NCBI GenBank assembly: GCA_945878135.1
Contig: CAMDUL010000009.1
Span: forward strand, 1 to 64,000
DNA from: Chthoniobacter flavus
Lineage (GTDB): Bacteria; Verrucomicrobiota; Verrucomicrobiia; Chthoniobacterales; JACTMZ01
Length of the DNA: 64,000 nt
Direction: 5' to 3'
The position numbers and the translations under genes are program-made. Positions 1-13,156 of the stretch are shown one piece after another. The notes under the pieces are model-generated. The model saw nothing but the letters and a program-made list of their open reading frames with translations. It made no database searches and was not told the origin of the DNA. Each line of letters starts with the position of its first letter. Position 1 is the stretch's first letter.

Positions 1-990
1 CCGGATGGCGACGGCGATCCGTCCGATGGCATCGACGGTTGGCGCCTCGACGTGGCGTTCTGCGTGGCCCATCCGTTCTGGAAGAAGTGGCGGAAGGTGG
101 TCAAAGGGGTGAACCCCGAGGCCTACATCACGGCCGAGTTGATCGACCCGGTGCCGCAGCTGAAGCCCTACCTCCAGGGCGACGAGTTCGATGCGGTGAT
201 GAATTACAATTTCGCTTTCGCCTGCTCGGATTATTTCGCCGACGAGAAAACGCGCATCAGCACGACCGAATTCGACCGCCGCCTGCGGGAATTGCGCGAG
301 GCATTTCCGGCCGGGGTGGCCGAGGTGCAGCAGAATCTTTTCGGCAGCCACGACACCGACCGCATTGGCTCGCACATCGTCAACCGCGACCGCGAACACG
401 CCGGCGACTGGGGAGCCTACTTCAATTTCTCCAAGGTCGAGAACGGGCAATACGACCCGCGCAAACCGACCACGGAGGAACTGGAGTCGCAGAAACTTTT
501 CGCCGTTTTCCAGATGACCTATGTCGGCGCGCCCATGATTTACTACGGCGACGAGGTGGGTATGTGGGGCGCGAACGATCCCGACTGCCGCAAGCCCATG
601 GTGTGGGAAGACCTGGCCTACGATGACGAGGCGACGTTGCCGGACGGTTCCATCAAGAAGTCTCCGGACAAGGTCGGGGTGAACAGGGAGTTGCGGGCGC
701 ACTACCGCAAGTTGATCGGTTTGCGCGGCGAACTCCCGGCGCTGCGTCGCGGGTCCTTCGAGACCGTCTTGACCGATGACGAGCGGCAACTTTATGGATT
801 CCGTCGCCGGATGGGGGAGGAAGAGATCTTGGTCGTGCTGAACAATTCCGGCGAAAGGCAGGAAGCATCGCTCGAGGCGGGTGGCGTGTGGGAGGACCGT
901 TGGAACGGAGGACAGGTTGCCTCATCCGCCGGGCGTTTGCCGCTGTCCGTGCCGCCGCGGGGTGCGCTCATTCTGGTGCGCGGCGACTAG
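1..990 (+). CDS. GH13 alpha-amylase family protein (cyclomaltodextrinase/neopullulanase-like), 5' truncated by window edge
   Basis: Frame open from base 1; GWRLDVA, AELID and GSHDTDR motifs typical of the GH13 catalytic triad; C-terminal beta domain. Confidence 0.9.
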   Translation, partial: PDGDGDPSDGIDGWRLDVAFCVAHPFWKKWRKVVKGVNPEAYITAELIDPVPQLKPYLQGDEFDAVMNYNFAFACSDYFADEKTRISTTEFDRRLRELREAFPAGVAEVQQNLFGSHDTDRIGSHIVNRDREHAGDWGAYFNFSKVENGQYDPRKPTTEELESQKLFAVFQMTYVGAPMIYYGDEVGMWGANDPDCRKPMVWEDLAYDDEATLPDGSIKKSPDKVGVNRELRAHYRKLIGLRGELPALRRGSFETVLTDDERQLYGFRRRMGEEEILVVLNNSGERQEASLEAGGVWEDRWNGGQVASSAGRLPLSVPPRGALILVRGD

Positions 991-1766
991 AACACGAAGG
1001 GAATGCCCTGCGCCTCGAAGGCCGCCTTTTCCTCGGCGAGGTAGCGGTCGGCCAGCTTGGTGAATCCGCCGTCGGCGCGGAACCGGGCAAGGAAGGCGTT
1101 CACCCCGGCGAGCAACTCGGTGTCGGCCGGCCGCAGGGCGATGGCCCAAGACTCCTTTTGCAGCGGCGCGAGGAGGGCGCGGACCTTGCCCGGGTGACGT
1201 TTGGCGTTCTGGAAGACGGACATCTGATCGTAAATGAAGGCATCGGCCTTGCCTTGCGCGACCTCGAGCACGCAGGCGCTTTCCTTTTCAAGGTTGAGAA
1301 TGGCCGCCTGTCGCACGTTGGCGCGGGCGAACACTTCGCCGGTGGTGCCTTGGCGCACCACTATGGTGCGTCCGGACTGGTCGAGCGTGGCCAGATCCGG
1401 TGCCGCGCTCGCGGCCGGCACGAGGGCGGCCAGACCGGTGGTGAGATAGGGTTCGGAGAAGGCAACCGCCCGGGCCCGCTCCGGGGTGGCGGTCATCGAC
1501 GAGATGATGAGGTCGATTTTGCCGGACTGCAGCGCGGGGATCAGTCCGGTGAAAGGCATGTTCTCGATCTGCACGGGACGCCCGAGGGCCGCCCCGAGGG
1601 CCCCGGCGAGGTCCACACTGATCCCGGCCGGGCGTCCGTCCGGACCGATCGTCTCGAACGGTGGATAAGACAGATCCATGCCAACCCGCATCGGGGCCGG
1701 TTCGGCGCGGAGCAGGGCGGCGGAGAGGAAAAAAAAGAGGACCCAGCGTGTCATCATGCCCGGCAT
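987..1766 (-). CDS. Amino-acid-type ABC transporter substrate-binding protein (SBP family 3)
   Basis: Signal peptide [21 protein letters not shown] then [33 protein letters not shown]. Confidence 0.88.
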   Translation of the reverse strand: MPGMMTRWVLFFFLSAALLRAEPAPMRVGMDLSYPPFETIGPDGRPAGISVDLAGALGAALGRPVQIENMPFTGLIPALQSGKIDLIISSMTATPERARAVAFSEPYLTTGLAALVPAASAAPDLATLDQSGRTIVVRQGTTGEVFARANVRQAAILNLEKESACVLEVAQGKADAFIYDQMSVFQNAKRHPGKVRALLAPLQKESWAIALRPADTELLAGVNAFLARFRADGGFTKLADRYLAEEKAAFEAQGIPFVF

Positions 1767-1846
1767 GGGACCACCCGCGCAGGGCAGCGTCAACAACAGC
1801 GTTTGGGCTCGCCAGCGGGGCGGACAAGGGGCAAAACCCATTTCCC

Positions 1847-2257
1847 ATGTTACAAGAATTCAAAACCTTCATCGCCAAGGGCAACGCCATCGATCTCGCC
1901 GTGGGCGTGGTTATCGGTGCGGCCTTCGGGAAAATTGTCTCCTCCGTGGTCGACGACCTCATTATGCCGCCGCTCGGCCTGCTCCTCGGCAAAGTCGACT
2001 TCAGCCAATTGTTCGTCAGTCTCGACGGCAAGAGCTATCCGACCCTGGCTGCCGCGCAGGAAGCCGCCGCGCCGACGCTGAACTACGGCAACTTCATCAC
2101 CGTGCTCATCCAGTTCATCATCATCGCGTGGGCCATCTTCCTCGTGGTCAAAGCGATCAACACCCTCAAGAAGGGCGAAGAGGCGGCCCCGGCCGGGCCG
2201 TCCGACGAGGTCAAACTCCTCACCGAGATCCGCGACAGCCTCAAGCAGCGTTCCTAA
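1847..2257 (+). CDS. mscL: Large-conductance mechanosensitive channel MscL
   Basis: [52 protein letters not shown] is a typical MscL N-terminus. Confidence 0.96.
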   Translation: MLQEFKTFIAKGNAIDLAVGVVIGAAFGKIVSSVVDDLIMPPLGLLLGKVDFSQLFVSLDGKSYPTLAAAQEAAAPTLNYGNFITVLIQFIIIAWAIFLVVKAINTLKKGEEAAPAGPSDEVKLLTEIRDSLKQRS

Positions 2258-3042
2258 CCGGGAGCGGCAAAGCCGGTCACGCGCAGCGGTTCGTCCTCGC
2301 GCGCCGCGACCACCTCGACGCCGGTGAAGGCGTCGAGGGCGGAGCGGACCACGGATACCGCGAGTTCCGGTTCGTTGCAGTCGCGGCTCAGGTGGCCCAG
2401 CACGACCCGGCGCAGCGCGCCCGTGGCCGCCCGGGACGCCAAGTCGGCGGCGTTGCGGTTCGAGAGGTGGCCGTGGGGGGAACGGATGCGTTGTTTGATC
2501 GAAAACGGACGCCGTGTGTCGCGCTGGAGAAGGTCTTCGTCGTGGTTGGCTTCGATGAAGAGGCAATTGACGCCCGTGGCGTGGTGCACGACCGAGTGGT
2601 TGACGTGACCGAGGTCGGTGAGGATGGCCACGGCGGCGCCGGAGGAGCGGATGGTGAAGCCGACCGGGTCGGCGGCGTCGTGCGGCACGGAGAAGGCGGT
2701 GACCTCGAGCGACCCCACGGCAAAAGTGGTGCCCGACCCGAAAATCCGCCACGAGGCGCCCCCGTTGCGCGGGTCCTGTCCGCGCACCTCCTCCGCGGTC
2801 AGGCGCGTGGCATAGACCGGACATTGCACGGTCCGGAGCAGCGCGGGCAGTCCCCCGGCATGGTCACCGTGTTCGTGGGTGAGGAGGATGGCTTCGATCC
2901 GTGTGGGATCCAATCCGGCGGCCGCGAGGCGGGCCATCATTTTGCGCGGACCCAGCCCCGCGTCGATCAGCACCATCGAGTCACCGGCGCAGAGGACGGC
3001 CGCGTTGCCGCTGCTTCCGCTGCCGAGCACGATGAGTTCCAC
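2254..3042 (-). CDS. MBL-fold metallo-hydrolase (YycJ/WalJ-like)
   Basis: GTG start; [32 protein letters not shown] motifs. Confidence 0.88.
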   Translation of the reverse strand: MELIVLGSGSSGNAAVLCAGDSMVLIDAGLGPRKMMARLAAAGLDPTRIEAILLTHEHGDHAGGLPALLRTVQCPVYATRLTAEEVRGQDPRNGGASWRIFGSGTTFAVGSLEVTAFSVPHDAADPVGFTIRSSGAAVAILTDLGHVNHSVVHHATGVNCLFIEANHDEDLLQRDTRRPFSIKQRIRSPHGHLSNRNAADLASRAATGALRRVVLGHLSRDCNEPELAVSVVRSALDAFTGVEVVAAREDEPLRVTGFAAPG

Positions 3043-3133
3043 GCGGCGGATGCTAACGGGGAAGCGGCGGCACGGCAAATATCCGCTCTTTCCGGGTTGG
3101 CCAAAAGGCGCGGCACGGTCTAGTTTCCGCGCC

Positions 3134-3928
3134 GTGCAGGAATACCATCGTTTGCTCGAACACGTGCTGAGCCACGGCCGGCCGCGCACGGACCGCACTG
3201 GCACGGGAACCATCGGGATCTTCGGGGCGCAGGCGCGATTCGATCTGCGGGAGACCTTTCCCGTGGTCACAACCAAGAAGCTGCACCTGCGCTCGATCAT
3301 CCATGAACTGCTCTGGTTTCTCCGCGGCGAGACCAATGTCGCCTATTTGCACGAGCACGGTGTGACGATCTGGGACGAGTGGGCCCGCCCGGACGGCGAC
3401 CTCGGACCGATTTACGGAGCCCAGTGGCGCAGTTGGCGCGGGGCCGACGGGCGCACGGTCGACCAGATCGCCGAAGCGGTGCGTCTCATCCGCGAGCAAC
3501 CGGACAGCCGGCGCATCATCGTCTCGGCTTGGAATCCTGCCGATTTGCCGCGGATGGCCCTGCCGGCCTGCCACGCACTTTTCCAGTTCCATGTCGCGGA
3601 CGGCGAGCTGAGTTGCCAGTTGTACCAGCGCAGCGCGGACCTCTTTCTCGGTGTCCCCTTCAACATCGCGTCCTACGCTTTGCTCACCCGGATGATGGCG
3701 CAGGTGACCGGTTTGCGTCCGGGAGAATTCATCCACACCTTCGGCGACCTGCATCTTTATTCGAACCATCTCGAGCAGGCCCGCGAGCAATTGCGCCGCG
3801 AACCGCGTCCGCTGCCCCGCATGAAGCTCAACCCGGCGCGCACGAGGTTGGAGGACTTCGTTTACGAGGATTTCGTCCTCGAGGGCTACGATCCGCATCC
3901 GGCGATCAAGGCGCCGGTCGCGGTATGA
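3134..3928 (+). CDS. thyA: Thymidylate synthase
   Basis: GTG start; [58 protein letters not shown] active-site Cys motif. Confidence 0.97.
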   Translation: MQEYHRLLEHVLSHGRPRTDRTGTGTIGIFGAQARFDLRETFPVVTTKKLHLRSIIHELLWFLRGETNVAYLHEHGVTIWDEWARPDGDLGPIYGAQWRSWRGADGRTVDQIAEAVRLIREQPDSRRIIVSAWNPADLPRMALPACHALFQFHVADGELSCQLYQRSADLFLGVPFNIASYALLTRMMAQVTGLRPGEFIHTFGDLHLYSNHLEQAREQLRREPRPLPRMKLNPARTRLEDFVYEDFVLEGYDPHPAIKAPVAV

Positions 3929-4422
3929 TCGCCGTGGCGGCCATGGCGGCCAACCGCGTGATCGGCGACCGTGGAAAAATCCCGTGGCATCTGCCGGAGG
4001 ACCTGCGGTGGTTCAAGGAGCTGACCATGGGCGGGACACTGCTCATGGGGCGGGTGACCTACGATTCGATCGGGAAACCATTGCCCGGACGGGAGACGGT
4101 CGTGATGAGCCGTCAGGACGGGCTGGAAATTCCCGGGGTGCGCGTCATCCGTGATTTGAGCGGACTGGCCGCACTGTCCCTGCCGGGGGAGGTCTTTGTC
4201 GTGGGCGGATCGGAAGTCTACCGCGTGGCGCTGCCCTATTGCCGCGACCTTTATCTCACCGAAGTGCAGCGCGCGGCGGAGGGCGACCGGAAGTTTCCCC
4301 TGTTCGAGGAAATTTTCCGCTTTTCGGCCGTGCTGCGCGAAACGCCGGAGATGCGCATCGTGCACTATGTGAGTGACGAGGTCCGTCCGTTGCCGCGCAC
4401 GCGCCTCGAGGCGCCGCCCTGA
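3925..4422 (+). CDS. folA: Dihydrofolate reductase
   Basis: [40 protein letters not shown] overlap with thyA. Confidence 0.96.
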   Translation: MIAVAAMAANRVIGDRGKIPWHLPEDLRWFKELTMGGTLLMGRVTYDSIGKPLPGRETVVMSRQDGLEIPGVRVIRDLSGLAALSLPGEVFVVGGSEVYRVALPYCRDLYLTEVQRAAEGDRKFPLFEEIFRFSAVLRETPEMRIVHYVSDEVRPLPRTRLEAPP

Positions 4423-5241
4423 TCAGCGGGCCGGAGGGGCGCCTTGGCCGCGGTAGGAATCTTTATACCAGAGTACGCCGTGGCGGCGGACATTGGAAAG
4501 AATGGCGCGCAGGTTGGCGGCGGCTTCGCGGTCGTTGATCAGCATGGGAAGGGGACCCGGGCCGCTGCGGGCGGAGGAGATGAACTTGCGAGCATCGCCG
4601 GCCACGGCCTCGAGGTCCTTGGTCGCTTTGCTGATTTCCTTCCCGGCCCCGGTGAATCCCTCGCTCCCCTTTTTGAGGTTGGCAAACGTCGCGCGCAAAT
4701 CCTCGAGGGACTCTTTGCTCAGGGCCGTCTCGTTGAGGCGGTCCAGCGCCGTGTTCAGGGTGGTCACGGCTTTGCGCACGTCGGCCAGCATTTCTTGTCC
4801 GTCCCGGGTGAGGTCCTCGAAACCGGTTTCGCGCAGGCCCTGGACAACCGAGCGCGGCTCGAGGCGCTTTTGCAGGTCGGCCTTGGGATCGACGATCACG
4901 TCGACGAAGCGGTTGCCGAGCAGTCCCGAGCTGCCGATGATGAATTTCGACGCCTCGGGCAGGATGACCTCCTCGCGGATTTTCAAGGGGACGGCGACAC
5001 CCTGCATGGCGGGCAGGACCCGCGGGTTCTCGGCCACGTAGCCGATCTGGGCCCCGCCGAGAAGGACGTCCGCGCCGGCGAGCAACCCGCTGGCATTGGG
5101 GAAGTCGACCTGGACGTCGTAAAACTTCTGCAAGCCCTGCCCGAGGCGGCCGAAGTAGACGACAAGGAAAGCCACCACGGCCAGGCCGAGCAGGACAAAG
5201 AGGCCGACGCGGGTTTCGATGCGGGGATCGCGGTTATACAT
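4423..5241 (-). CDS. MlaD family (MCE domain) protein
   Basis: N-terminal TM segment then MCE domain; GLLAGADVLLGGAQIGYV. Confidence 0.88.
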   Translation of the reverse strand: MYNRDPRIETRVGLFVLLGLAVVAFLVVYFGRLGQGLQKFYDVQVDFPNASGLLAGADVLLGGAQIGYVAENPRVLPAMQGVAVPLKIREEVILPEASKFIIGSSGLLGNRFVDVIVDPKADLQKRLEPRSVVQGLRETGFEDLTRDGQEMLADVRKAVTTLNTALDRLNETALSKESLEDLRATFANLKKGSEGFTGAGKEISKATKDLEAVAGDARKFISSARSGPGPLPMLINDREAAANLRAILSNVRRHGVLWYKDSYRGQGAPPAR

Positions 5242-5244
5242 GGT

Positions 5245-6009
5245 TCAGGGTTCCTCGTGGGACCTTCCTTCCACGAAATCACGAATCACGGGATCCGTCG
5301 AGGCGCGCAATTGGTCGCAGGTGCCGTAGAAGTAGCACCGTCCCTCGTGGAGCAGGGCCACATGGTCGGCGATGGCGAAGGCGCTCTTCATGTCGTGGGT
5401 CACCACGATCGAGGTGACGCCGAGGCGGCGCTGCAGGCGGCGGATCAGCACGTCGATGCTGTCGGCCACGATGGGATCGAGTCCGGCGGTGGGTTCGTCG
5501 TAAAGCATGCAGCGGGGTTCGTTGATCAGGGCGCGGGCCAAGGCCACCCGCTTGCGCATGCCGCCGCTCAGATTGACCGGCATCTTCTGCTGCTGTCCGT
5601 GCAGGTTGACCATCTGCAGAGCCTTGTCGACTTTCCCCGCGATGAGACCTTCGTCGGTTTCCCCGCGCTCGCGCAGGGGAAAGGCGACATTGTCGGCCAC
5701 AGTCATGGAATCGAAAAGCGCACCGTTCTGGAACAGCATGCCCATGCAGCGGCGGACTTTGGCCAGGTCGCGCTCTTTCAAGTCGGTGATATTCAAACCG
5801 TCGACCGTGATCGTGCCGCCGACCGGCTGCATGAGGCCGATAAGGTGCCGCAAAAAAACGCTTTTGCCGCCGCCGCTGCGTCCGAGCAGGACGAGGGTCT
5901 CTCCCTCGTAAACCTTCAGGCTGAAACCGCGGAGGATTTCCTGTCCGCCGAGGGTTTGCACTAGGTTGTCGACGGCGATGACCTCGCGCGGTCTGGCGTG
6001 TTCGGTCAT
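5245..6009 (-). CDS. ABC transporter ATP-binding protein, MlaF-like
   Basis: Walker A GRSGGGKS, signature LSGGMRKRVALARAL, Walker B CMLYDEPTAGLDP. Confidence 0.93.
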   Translation of the reverse strand: MTEHARPREVIAVDNLVQTLGGQEILRGFSLKVYEGETLVLLGRSGGGKSVFLRHLIGLMQPVGGTITVDGLNITDLKERDLAKVRRCMGMLFQNGALFDSMTVADNVAFPLRERGETDEGLIAGKVDKALQMVNLHGQQQKMPVNLSGGMRKRVALARALINEPRCMLYDEPTAGLDPIVADSIDVLIRRLQRRLGVTSIVVTHDMKSAFAIADHVALLHEGRCYFYGTCDQLRASTDPVIRDFVEGRSHEEP

Positions 6010-6794
6010 TTGCCGGCCGGAAAGAAAATGTTGAGGGTCATGGTCAGGAAAAAATTGACCACGAGGATGAAGAGCGACCCGATGACCACGGCCTCGGTCG
6101 TGGCGCGCCCGACGCCCACCGCGCCCTCGCGGGCGTTGAGGCCCTGGTGGCAACTGACGAACACGATGACCACCCCGAAGACCATACCCTTGATCAGCCC
6201 CATGGCCACGTCGCGGCCCCCGGTGAAATAGAGCATGTTGTGGAGATAGTAGGCTTCCGAGACACCGAGCACTTTGGTGGTGAGCAGGTAGGCGGCGAAA
6301 ATGCCGATGCCGATGCACTCCGCGACCAGCAGGGGCATGGAGACCAGCATGGCGAGGAAGCGCGGGACGACGAGGTAGTCGATGGGATGGACGGCAAGGG
6401 CGCGCAATGCGTCGATCTGCTCGGTCACCTTCATGGTGCCCAGCTCGGCCGACATCGACGCGCCGACGCGACCGGCGACCATCAGGCCGCAGAGCACGGG
6501 GCCAAGTTCGCGGAACATGGAAACACTGACCACGGGGCCCACGGCGGTGTCCATTTGCAGCCTGCTGAATTGGAAGAAGGTCTGGGTGGCGAAGACCGCG
6601 CCGGTGAAGGCGCCGGTGATGAGGACGACCAGTTGCGAACGGTAGCCGATTTCGTAAATTTGCCGCGTGACCAGCCGCCAGTGGATTTTGCCCTGGAAGA
6701 CGCCGCGGATCGTCTCCACCGCCAGCAGGGAGAGGTCCCCGAGGTAGCGCGTGAACGAGAGCAGAATTTCTCCGACGTAGCGGGCCAAAGCCAT
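6006..6794 (-). CDS. MlaE family ABC transporter permease
   Basis: VVSVSMFRELGPVLCGLMVAGRVGASMSAELGTMKVTEQIDALRALAVHPIDYLVVPR. Confidence 0.95.
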   Translation of the reverse strand: MALARYVGEILLSFTRYLGDLSLLAVETIRGVFQGKIHWRLVTRQIYEIGYRSQLVVLITGAFTGAVFATQTFFQFSRLQMDTAVGPVVSVSMFRELGPVLCGLMVAGRVGASMSAELGTMKVTEQIDALRALAVHPIDYLVVPRFLAMLVSMPLLVAECIGIGIFAAYLLTTKVLGVSEAYYLHNMLYFTGGRDVAMGLIKGMVFGVVIVFVSCHQGLNAREGAVGVGRATTEAVVIGSLFILVVNFFLTMTLNIFFPAGK

Positions 6795-6806
6795 GGCGGG
6801 GGCCGG

Positions 6807-7070
6807 TCAGGGGCGGATCAGCTGGGTGGCCGACTGGGACGGGGCCAGCGAGTGGGCCGGCCCGACGAAACGCGCGGTGAGGTCGAGCTTGTTGAAGATG
6901 CTGCGGATGTCCTCGAGCGAGAGAGCCGCATCCTCGGATTCGAGGAAGATGACGTCGTGGAGCGTGTCGACTTTGTAGTGCAAACCGGGAATGGCGCCCA
7001 ATTCGAGATCAAGTCCCATCAGCTTGTCCGGCGCGCGCACCCCGGCCGCGTAGATCTCCAGTTCGGTCAT
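6807..7070 (-). CDS. Conserved hypothetical small protein, probably co-transcribed with the mlaE-like gene
   Basis: 87 aa ORF 12 bp upstream of mlaE; acidic, no recognised domain. Confidence 0.65.
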   Translation of the reverse strand: MTELEIYAAGVRAPDKLMGLDLELGAIPGLHYKVDTLHDVIFLESEDAALSLEDIRSIFNKLDLTARFVGPAHSLAPSQSATQLIRP

Positions 7071-7180
7071 GGCGTGTTATTTTCGCGGAGCCGGTGCCCC
7101 GCGGCAAGTTCCAAGTGCCGCCGCAAAGGGCGCATTGCACTGGAGTGGGCGGCCCGCTAAACAGGACAGCCGACGTCGCC

Positions 7181-10405
<3,225 letters not shown>

Positions 10406-10415
10406 GGTCCCCGGC

Positions 10416-11150
10416 TCACTCCCACGCCCGGCGCTGCAGCGCGTCGGCGGCGGCGTTGATTTCCGCCTGCTTCTTGCTCTGGCCGTCACCGCGCCCGAGT
10501 TCCCGGCCCTCCCACGACACGCGGCAGATAAACTGCTTCTGATGATCGGGACCGGTTTCCGAGAGAACATCGTAGGAGGGACTCTGCAGCGAGACGGCCT
10601 GCAGCAACTCCTGCAGCTCGCCCTTCGGATTGTGCTCGGACGGTTCGCGGGCCAGTGCGCTCAACTCGTCCCCGGCCACGCGGAGGATGAAACGGCGCAC
10701 GGTGGCGATGTCGCTGTCGAGGTAGACGGCGCCGACGAGGGCCTCGAAGGCATCGGCCAGGGTGGAGGCGCGTTCCCGTCCGCCACTGCCTTCCTCCCCG
10801 CGTCCGAGCATGAGGTAATCGCCGAGCCCGAGCGCGGAGGCGTGCTTCTTGAGTCCCTCGCGGGAAACAATCCGGGAGCGCAGCTTGGTCAATTGGCCCT
10901 CGCTGAAGGCGGGAAAAAGCCGGTAGAGGTGGTGCGTCACGACGAGTTGGAGCACGGCGTCGCCGAGGAACTCGAGGCGCTGGTTGTCGAAGTGGAAAGT
11001 TTTGCGCTCGAACGAGAGGCTCGGGTGGGTGAGGGCTTCGGCCAGGAGGAGGGAATTGCGGAACTTGTAACCGATACGGCCCTCGAGCGGGTTCATGTGC
11101 GCGGCGAGATCGGCGGCATTGAGCTCAGGCGCTGCTGCTTCAGGTTGCAT
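10416..11150 (-). CDS. rnc: Ribonuclease III
   Basis: NQRLEFLGDAVLQLVV, LADAFEALVGAVYLD, C-terminal dsRBD. Confidence 0.96.
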   Translation of the reverse strand: MQPEAAAPELNAADLAAHMNPLEGRIGYKFRNSLLLAEALTHPSLSFERKTFHFDNQRLEFLGDAVLQLVVTHHLYRLFPAFSEGQLTKLRSRIVSREGLKKHASALGLGDYLMLGRGEEGSGGRERASTLADAFEALVGAVYLDSDIATVRRFILRVAGDELSALAREPSEHNPKGELQELLQAVSLQSPSYDVLSETGPDHQKQFICRVSWEGRELGRGDGQSKKQAEINAAADALQRRAWE

Positions 11151-11183
11151 CGGGATGGTGGAAGACCTTTGTCCCGCTTCGCT

Positions 11184-12512
11184 TCAGCGCAGGCCGCCGA
11201 GGAGCAGCTCGGCATTGCTTTTGGTGCGGTGCAGGTTGCGCACGAGGGTTTCCATGGCCTCGACGGCGGGAAGTTCGTTGAGTTGCTTGCGCAGGACGAT
11301 AACGCGGTCCAGTTCGTCGGGATGGTAGAGGTTCTCCTCCCGTCGGGTGGCGGACTTGGTGACGTGGACGGCCGGGAAGACGCGCTGCTCAGCGATGGTC
11401 CGGTCGAGATGGATCTCCATGTTGCCCGTGCCTTTGAATTCCTCGAAGATGAGATCGTCCATGCGGCTCTGCGTCTCGACCAGTGCGGTGGCCACGATGG
11501 TCAAACTGCCGCCTTCCTCCGTGTTGCGCGCCGCGCCGAAGAATTTTTTCGGCTTCATGAGGGCCTTGGCATCGACGCCGCCTGACATGATGCGGCCTTT
11601 GCCCGGTTGGAGATTGTTGTAGCCACGGGCGAGGCGGGTGATGCTGTCGAGCAAGATGACCACGTCCTGCCCGAGTTCCACCAGGCGCTTGGCACGCTCG
11701 CCGACGAATTCGGCAAGCTGGGTGTGGCGCTGCGGCGATTCGTCGAAGGTGGAGCTGTAGATATCGGCATCGATCGAACGCCGCAAGTCCGTGACTTCCT
11801 CGGGGCGTTCGTCGACCAGCAGCAGGATGAGGCGGACGTCCGGTGAGTTCGCCCGGATGGCCTGCGCGATGTGCTTCATCAGGATGGTCTTTCCCGTGCG
11901 CGGCGGGGCGACGATGAGGGCGCGCTGGCCTTTGCCCAGCGGGGCGATCAGATCGACTGCACGGGTGCTGAGGGTCGGTTCTTTGACCGACTCCAAGATG
12001 ATGCGTTCCTGGGGAAAGAGGGGTGTCAGCTTGTCAAACGGGGTGACGGGCTGCCACTCCGCGGCGGGGATCCCCTCGATCGACGTGATGCTCTCCAAGC
12101 CGCAATACCGGTCCCGCTCACCCGGTCCACGAACGGCGCCGCAGATTTGCAGCCCGGTCTGGAGTCCGAACTGCCGCACCAGGCTGATAGAGACAAAGAG
12201 GTCGTCCGGGCCGGCGGCGAAGTTGTAGCTCGGCCAGCGGACCATGGCGTGGTCCCCGAGATCCTCGATCATGCCGCCCTGTGCGATGATTTCCGCGCCC
12301 GCGGAGAGCAGAAAGCGGGCGAGGTCGAAGACGAGATGGCGCTTGGTGCCGTCGGGCCGGACGCGCAGGCGGTAACGCTCCAGCAGTCCGCTCAGCTCGG
12401 CATGGTTCAAAGCCTGCAGGGTCTCCATGCTGACACGGAATCCGTCCACGGCGGTTTCCGCCGGAAAGGCATCGGCACCCTCGGGAGGCTTGGTCGTGGC
12501 TGATTCCGTCAT
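11184..12512 (-). CDS. rho: Transcription termination factor Rho
   Basis: [15 protein letters not shown]-like P-loop ([22 protein letters not shown]), [37 protein letters not shown]. Confidence 0.96.
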   Translation of the reverse strand: MTESATTKPPEGADAFPAETAVDGFRVSMETLQALNHAELSGLLERYRLRVRPDGTKRHLVFDLARFLLSAGAEIIAQGGMIEDLGDHAMVRWPSYNFAAGPDDLFVSISLVRQFGLQTGLQICGAVRGPGERDRYCGLESITSIEGIPAAEWQPVTPFDKLTPLFPQERIILESVKEPTLSTRAVDLIAPLGKGQRALIVAPPRTGKTILMKHIAQAIRANSPDVRLILLLVDERPEEVTDLRRSIDADIYSSTFDESPQRHTQLAEFVGERAKRLVELGQDVVILLDSITRLARGYNNLQPGKGRIMSGGVDAKALMKPKKFFGAARNTEEGGSLTIVATALVETQSRMDDLIFEEFKGTGNMEIHLDRTIAEQRVFPAVHVTKSATRREENLYHPDELDRVIVLRKQLNELPAVEAMETLVRNLHRTKSNAELLLGGLR

Positions 12513-13108
12513 GGCTGAGGCGAAAGGCAAAGACGTTCGAGCAGAAGGTCGGCTTGGCGGGCGAGAGCCCCCAGAGTGCCGTTGTTCCAGACAACGGAAC
12601 CGGCACGACTCAGTTTTTCGTCCATCGGGAGCTGGCTGGCAAGCAAACCTTCGATGGTGGCCTGATCCAGGCCGCGCTCCTGCAAGCGCCTTCGTTGGAC
12701 GTCTGCCGAGGCGGCCACGGCCAAGGTGGCGTCGAAAAAGCGGTCGGCTCCCGTCTCGAAGAGCAGCGGGATATCGGCGAGGAAATCCCGGCCCGCATCC
12801 CGGCATCGCCCGGCCTGGTCCAACCAGCGGTGGCGCACTGCGGGGTGAAGGATAGCCTCAAGGCGGCGACGGGCGGCGGGGTCTGAGAAGACGAGGGCCC
12901 GCAGGGCCGGACGATGGACCGCGCCCGCCGGATCGAGCACACCGGGGCCGAACTCTGTGACCACCGCGGCGATGATTCCGGGATCCGCCGCGAGCAATTC
13001 GTGCACGCAGGCGTCCGCGTCGAAGGCTTCGAAGGCGTGGCGCCCGGCCAGGAGGCCGGCCAAGGTGGACTTGCCCGTGGCAGGACCGCCGGTCAGCGCG
13101 AGAAGCAT
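12509..13108 (-). CDS. coaE: Dephospho-CoA kinase
   Basis: MLLALTGGPATGKSTLAGLL, FDADACVHELL; ATGA overlap with rho. Confidence 0.93.
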   Translation of the reverse strand: MLLALTGGPATGKSTLAGLLAGRHAFEAFDADACVHELLAADPGIIAAVVTEFGPGVLDPAGAVHRPALRALVFSDPAARRRLEAILHPAVRHRWLDQAGRCRDAGRDFLADIPLLFETGADRFFDATLAVAASADVQRRRLQERGLDQATIEGLLASQLPMDEKLSRAGSVVWNNGTLGALARQADLLLERLCLSPQP

Positions 13109-13156
13109 GGCGAATCGTGGGCCCGTGGCGGGCGGTGGAGCGCGGGACGCGCGGGT

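Noticed and set aside
7081-7180. Pyrimidine/purine attenuator upstream of carB (GCGGCA...TGCCGC hairpin)
   Set aside because: Hairpin has a 9-nt loop and no U-tract, and no PyrR-like motif was seen.
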